Notes under the pieces: model-generated | Told to the model about the DNA's origin: nothing | Databases searched by the model: none | What the model saw: only the letters and a program-made list of their open reading frames with translations | Translations under genes and position numbers: made by a program | Assembly (NCBI RefSeq): GCF_008364795.1 | Contig: NZ_VTTM01000008.1 | Location: forward strand, 1-64,000 | Direction: 5' to 3' | Source of the DNA: Azospirillum oryzae | GTDB lineage: Bacteria; Pseudomonadota; Alphaproteobacteria; Azospirillales; Azospirillaceae | DNA length: 64,000 nucleotides | Shown: positions 61,101 to 64,000 of the stretch, piece by piece | Layout: every line of letters begins with the position of its first letter | Position numbering within the stretch: the stretch's first letter is position 1

Positions 61101-61224
61101 GGACCGCGCCGCCTGGCTGCGCATGGCCCTGTCCGGCCGCGACCGTGCCCGCGACTTCACCGTCGCCCGCTCCGTCGACCGGATCGAGGTGGTCTTCGAG
61201 GAACTGATCGCGCAGAAGGAATGA
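58174..61224 (+). CDS. Large fused glycosyltransferase (CgeB-like plus GT4)
   Basis: The 1016-residue protein starts at GTG 58174, overlapping the previous stop. Residues about 20-340 form a CgeB/Glyco_trans_1_2-like unit: VDYALRRRDIPPAPDRPLTF, VTLNVSLNGDLNLRVFEALG and FLVTDALSPDAGLERCF. A helical middle (about 500-620) follows. The C-terminal GT4 (about 628-1010) shows ILVVTNLFPPQEFGGYGRKL, FASLFVNYKGPQTLVNAL and the donor motif SVFQEPFGISQVEAMAAG. Two different GT-B units in one chain suggest two sequential sugar additions. Confidence 0.82.
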   Translation: MTVSAPTPSNPGLRLPDPVTLFCCLAPPEYYRRPLFSEREVFCGPDCPTVETGDGFASLNTPPGEYDLTAVVARLPAHQRPELIVVKADATRRNLPRGLDRLPGTKVLLVGDTHHFAAPLRTLLAYGAMEDFDAVMLDHTRQHAYLFLEAGFERVYWVPAVDYALRRRDIPPAPDRPLTFVGQIGAFHPWRRHVLERLSAAGLPLLGMRAEPERAADVYAASQVTLNVSLNGDLNLRVFEALGAGGFLVTDALSPDAGLERCFTPGRHLATYRSPDELVELVRHYLDHPDEAMAIRRAGQAHLLAFHSPQVKRAQFFAAVFDDRVDPALEVRGERRGLAPLPARSIGFRRRLAAYEALQRLQLTASRLTVHAAGQDETGGGFAADLRAMARDLPRVVFADPDAGSEPVALPMPLPLPPSADRVRDDAVTLLPWPDRAETDRRMARLPGASVLCPTLSSRDHAEAAAHLAGWGFVPTEPGGILFQCADALRYAGRSLSAPALAAELAPELRHARLAALEPMLRTAEQLIGVARLAARFGETSLTERFLLRAVGLDRQQPDALAGLARLCVAGGRPVEAAIYLGEARRAARLAGTADPAPDLDEAALAASAGGHPGLERYRALFRQATVPSTGRPRRILVVTNLFPPQEFGGYGRKLWEFSAELIRRGHAVKVLTADMPDLTRPGMAGTEDIEAHVDRSLTLYGYWRDGRAFTHDDPAHCAALIRANIRRVLETARDFRADACLVGNLDMLATEFLDPLTRQMGVPVLHCLGNQHPGYAPEAAPRSPLYRAGPASGWVAERLAAGGYGLPATVIHPGARVDYFHRAVMPATDRLRIAFASLFVNYKGPQTLVNALGILHREGIDFDCTFAGEAPDADLAARCRDFVERNGMAGKVRFTGFLDRRALSDLFARCNVLVFPSVFQEPFGISQVEAMAAGLTVIGSGTGGSGEVLRDGVDGLLFKAEDHEALADRLRSLVRDRAAWLRMALSGRDRARDFTVARSVDRIEVVFEELIAQKE

Positions 61225-61250
61225 GCGGAGGGCACCGCAGCGCGTCGTCC

Positions 61251-61292
61251 GCAGTCTATCGGCCGCAGTCTATCGGCCGCAGTCTATTGGCC
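61251..61292. repeat. 14-bp tandem repeat, three copies
   Basis: Three units of gcagtctatcggcc lie between the double GT and the metalloprotease gene; the last has one substitution. The 14-bp period does not keep frame, consistent with non-coding slippage. Confidence 0.85.
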
Positions 61293-61393
61293 GGTGGAGA
61301 AAAAAGGTCCGGGCTCCCCTCCCCTTTCGATTGGGGGATGAAAGGTTGTAGAGTGGCGGAGCCGCAGCCCGCGGCGCGGATTCCCTTGCGGCC

Positions 61394-64000
61394 ATGACCA
61401 CCATTTTCCCAGACCCGTCAGACGCTCCGGCCGGTGCCGTGCCCGCCTGTTCCTGCCTGCTGTGCAACGCAACAAGCTGGGGCGGCGACTGGAGTGCCGC
61501 ACCCATCGCCGCAGGGTTGGACGGAACGTCGCAAGGCGCGCTGCCGCAGGGCGCCGCCTCGTCCACCGTCCAGGCCCTGCTGGCGACGGGAACGCCGCGC
61601 TGGGGCAGCGGCGGGGTCGGCAGCGGGGCGACGGTCACCTACAGCTTCATGGAGCAGGCGCCGTCCTACGCCTCCGGTTCGGACACCACCGGCTTCGCGC
61701 CGCTGTCCGCCGCGCAGCGCGACGCGGTGCGCCAAGCCTTCGCCGCCTGGAGCGCCGTCGCCAACATCTTCTTCGTCGAGACCTCCGACAGCGCCAACAG
61801 CGGGCAGGGCGGGTCGATCCGCATCGGCACCAACCGGCAAAGCTCCAGCGCCGCCTACGCCTATTATCCGACAGGGTCGCTCTATGACGGCGGCGGCGAC
61901 ATCTATCTCGCCAACAACACCTCGACCAACACCAGCCCGACGCCGGGAACCTACGGCTACCTGACCATCCTGCACGAGATCGGGCACGCCATCGGGCTGA
62001 AGCATCCCGGCAACTACAACGCCACCGGCGGCGGGGGCGAGCCGCCCTACCTGTCCTCGACCGAGGACAATTACCGCTACACGCTCATGTCCTACAACCG
62101 GCACCCCAGCCTGGGCCTGAACGGGCTGGCGACGGGGCCGGCGCTCTACGACATCGCGGCGGCCCAGTACCTGTACGGCACCAACACCGACACCCGCATC
62201 GGCGACGACCGCTATGCCTTCGCCAGCAACACCGTGGCTGTCAGCCAAGCCATCTGGGATACCGGCGGCACCGACAGCATCGACGCCGGCGGGCAGGCGT
62301 CCGCCGTCACCATCGACCTGACCCCCGGCGCCTTCAGCTCCATCGGTCCCAACGGCTCGGGCGGGCTGGCGGTGGGCAATGTGGCGGTCGCCGCCGGCGT
62401 CACCATCGAGAACGCCATCGGCGGCAGCGGCAACGACATCCTGATCGGCAATTCCGCCAACAACCTGCTGATCGGCGGCGAGGGCTCCGACACGCTGACC
62501 GGCGGGGCCGGCGACGACACGCTGCAGGGCAACGGCGGCAGCGACACCGCGGTCTACAACGGCAGCCGCTCCTCCTACACCGTCACCGTCACCGCCGACG
62601 GCGCCACCATCTCCGGCGGCGGCGAGGGCACCGACACGCTGACCGACGTCGAATTCGCCCTGTTCGCCGACACCCGGATCAGCCTGACTCCCCCGGCGGT
62701 CACCGCCAAGGCCGGCCGGGTTTCCATCGGCTCCTCGATCAACATCGCCAGTCTGGTGACGGCGACCGATCCGGCCGGCGGCCTCGTCACCCAATATGAG
62801 CTGGTCGACAACACCAGCGGCGCCGGCTCCATCATGGTCGGCGGGGTGGCTCAAGGAACCGGCGCCGTGGTCTCGCTGAGCGCCGCCGCCTTCGCCGGCG
62901 TCACCTTCGCCGCGTCCTCCCTGACCAGCCTCGACGAGCTGTCGGTGCGCGCCTACAACGGCGTGGCGTGGAGCCGCTGGATCGGTTTCATCGTCTCCTC
63001 CCGCCCGGCCAACCGGCCGCCGACCGTCCAGGGCGACAAGACCCTGACCGCCCTGGAAGCCGGGCCGGCCATCGCTCTCGGCATCGACCGGCCGAGCGAC
63101 CCGGACGAAGGCGACGGCATGACGGTGACGCTGACCCGGCTGCCGACCGCCGGCACGCTGCGGCTGGCCAACGGCACCGCCGTCACCGCCGGGATGACGC
63201 TCGGCACCGCCGATCTGGCCGGCCTGACCTATCAGGCGCCATCCGGCACCCCGTCGTCGCCGGGCTCCTTCGCCTACACCGTCACCGACAGCCAGGGCGC
63301 GGTCAGCGGCCAGACCGTGACCTTGCGGGTGACCCCGCTGGCCGAGACGATGGCCGGCTTCGATCCGCTGGCCTATCTCGCCTCCAATCCCGATCTCGCC
63401 GCCGCCTTCGGCAGCGACGAGACGGCCGCGCGCGAGCATTACCTGCGCTTAGGCCGGGCGGAAGGGCGGGCGCCCCAGTCCTTCGATCCGCTGGCCTATC
63501 TCGCCGCCAACCCGGACGTGGTCGCCGCCTATGGCTACGACCGCAAGGCCGCGACCCAGCATTATCTCGCCTTCGGCCGGCGCGAGGGGCGCTCGACCGG
63601 CAGCTTCGATCCGCTGGCCTATCTGGCGGCCAATCCCGATCTGGCCGCCGCCTTCGGCACCGACACCGTCGCCGCCACCCGCCATTACCTGACCCTCGGG
63701 CAGCGGGAGGGGCGCAGCACCCGCTTCGACGCCTTCGGCTATCTGGTGTCGAATTCCGATCTGTCCGCCGCCTTCGGTCTGGATCCGGTGGCGGCGACCC
63801 GCCATTACCTGACCATGGGCCGGGTCGAGGGGCGCAGCATCACCTTCGACAGCCTGGGCTATCTGGCCGCCAACCCCGATCTGGCCGCAAGCTTCGGCAC
63901 CGACACCGCCCAGGCGGCCCGGCATTACCTGTCCTACGGCCGGCGGGAGGGGCGCAGCAGCAGCTTCGACGCGCTCTCCTACCTGGCGGCGAACCGCGAT
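61394..64000 (+). CDS. Serralysin-type RTX metalloprotease with C-terminal repeat array (3' end missing)
   Basis: The frame is open for 869 codons from ATG 61394 to the window edge. HEIGHAIGLKH at 194-204 is the serralysin (M10B) zinc motif, with the Met-turn LMSYN at about 231-235. RTX calcium-binding repeats (GGSGNDILIG, GGEGSDTLTGGAGDDTLQG) lie at about 343-382, then cadherin-like beta domains (about 430-650). From residue 656 there are five complete and one partial units of 40-41 residues (FDPLAYLAANPDLAAAF, then HYLTLGQREGRS). No N-terminal signal peptide is present, as expected for type I secretion. The exporter at 14970-18572 is a candidate partner. The ribosome site is weak. Confidence 0.88.
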   Translation, partial: MTTIFPDPSDAPAGAVPACSCLLCNATSWGGDWSAAPIAAGLDGTSQGALPQGAASSTVQALLATGTPRWGSGGVGSGATVTYSFMEQAPSYASGSDTTGFAPLSAAQRDAVRQAFAAWSAVANIFFVETSDSANSGQGGSIRIGTNRQSSSAAYAYYPTGSLYDGGGDIYLANNTSTNTSPTPGTYGYLTILHEIGHAIGLKHPGNYNATGGGGEPPYLSSTEDNYRYTLMSYNRHPSLGLNGLATGPALYDIAAAQYLYGTNTDTRIGDDRYAFASNTVAVSQAIWDTGGTDSIDAGGQASAVTIDLTPGAFSSIGPNGSGGLAVGNVAVAAGVTIENAIGGSGNDILIGNSANNLLIGGEGSDTLTGGAGDDTLQGNGGSDTAVYNGSRSSYTVTVTADGATISGGGEGTDTLTDVEFALFADTRISLTPPAVTAKAGRVSIGSSINIASLVTATDPAGGLVTQYELVDNTSGAGSIMVGGVAQGTGAVVSLSAAAFAGVTFAASSLTSLDELSVRAYNGVAWSRWIGFIVSSRPANRPPTVQGDKTLTALEAGPAIALGIDRPSDPDEGDGMTVTLTRLPTAGTLRLANGTAVTAGMTLGTADLAGLTYQAPSGTPSSPGSFAYTVTDSQGAVSGQTVTLRVTPLAETMAGFDPLAYLASNPDLAAAFGSDETAAREHYLRLGRAEGRAPQSFDPLAYLAANPDVVAAYGYDRKAATQHYLAFGRREGRSTGSFDPLAYLAANPDLAAAFGTDTVAATRHYLTLGQREGRSTRFDAFGYLVSNSDLSAAFGLDPVAATRHYLTMGRVEGRSITFDSLGYLAANPDLAASFGTDTAQAARHYLSYGRREGRSSSFDALSYLAANRD

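Noticed and set aside
61251..61292. Direct repeats as a CRISPR array
   Set aside because: Units are 14 bp, contiguous and without spacers, so this is a tandem repeat.
61418..63439. A 673-residue minus-strand frame rich in Gly/Val/Asp/Gln
   Set aside because: It is antisense to the serralysin-type gene, whose zinc motif and RTX repeats are unmistakable; the composition is that of a shadow of RTX coding DNA.

Overview
The window is a GC-rich alphaproteobacterial chromosome or megaplasmid segment. Codon use, TTG/GTG starts and the gene families suggest an Azospirillum-like member of the Rhodospirillales; this is inference, since no rRNA or other marker gene is present. Almost everything belongs to one large glycan island that makes GDP-6-deoxyhexoses and encodes many glycosyltransferases (GTs), most of them carrying TPR repeats or other accessory modules. 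No tRNA, rRNA, CRISPR array or insertion sequence was seen.

Left flank (0.3-14.6 kb): a minus-strand operon holds GDP-mannose 4,6-dehydratase (gmd copy 1), a Gmd-like dehydratase and a small unknown protein. It is followed by a TPR protein with an HxRRGD fucosyltransferase-type domain, two methyltransferases, a TPR/GT9-like protein, a TPR/GT4-like protein, a formyltransferase, a GT4 and a TPR-GT41 (OGT/SPINDLY-type) enzyme.

Secretion block (14.9-19.9 kb): a type I secretion ABC exporter, its membrane-fusion protein and a Sel1-repeat protein form a tight operon. A serralysin-type metalloprotease with RTX repeats and a 40-41-residue repeat array runs off the right edge (61.4 kb onward) and is a candidate substrate.

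Centre (20-39 kb): a beta-propeller protein with a decayed domain fragment behind it; GDP-L-fucose synthase; a four-gene phage-tail-fibre-like module; a methyltransferase; ManC (GDP-mannose supply); a C-methyltransferase; an RMD-like GDP-D-rhamnose synthase; a tandem GT4; an AT-rich segment carrying another GT4 and a sulfotransferase; then gmd copy 2 with a second Gmd-like partner. GDP-mannose can therefore go through Gmd to GDP-L-fucose (Fcl) or GDP-D-rhamnose (RMD-like).

Right flank (39.3-61.2 kb): three large modular GTs in one minus-strand operon, then TPR-GT41, TPR-GT9-like and methyltransferase genes, a ParDE-type toxin-antitoxin pair, a third TPR-GT41, GmhA (heptose supply), a small unknown, a second TPR/HxRxxD protein, a second TPR/GT4 and a 1016-residue double GT. 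The paralogue sets on the two flanks resemble each other.

The strongest unusual signals are: the two gmd copies in inverted orientation, almost identical at DNA level over about 0.9 kb while their neighbours have diverged (gene conversion); three TPR-GT41 and two TPR/fucosyltransferase-like proteins beside GDP-fucose synthesis, suggesting soluble protein glycosylation with 6-deoxyhexoses; a phage tail module inside a glycan locus; and accessory modules (DUF4214-like and others) shared among enzymes of different chemistry.
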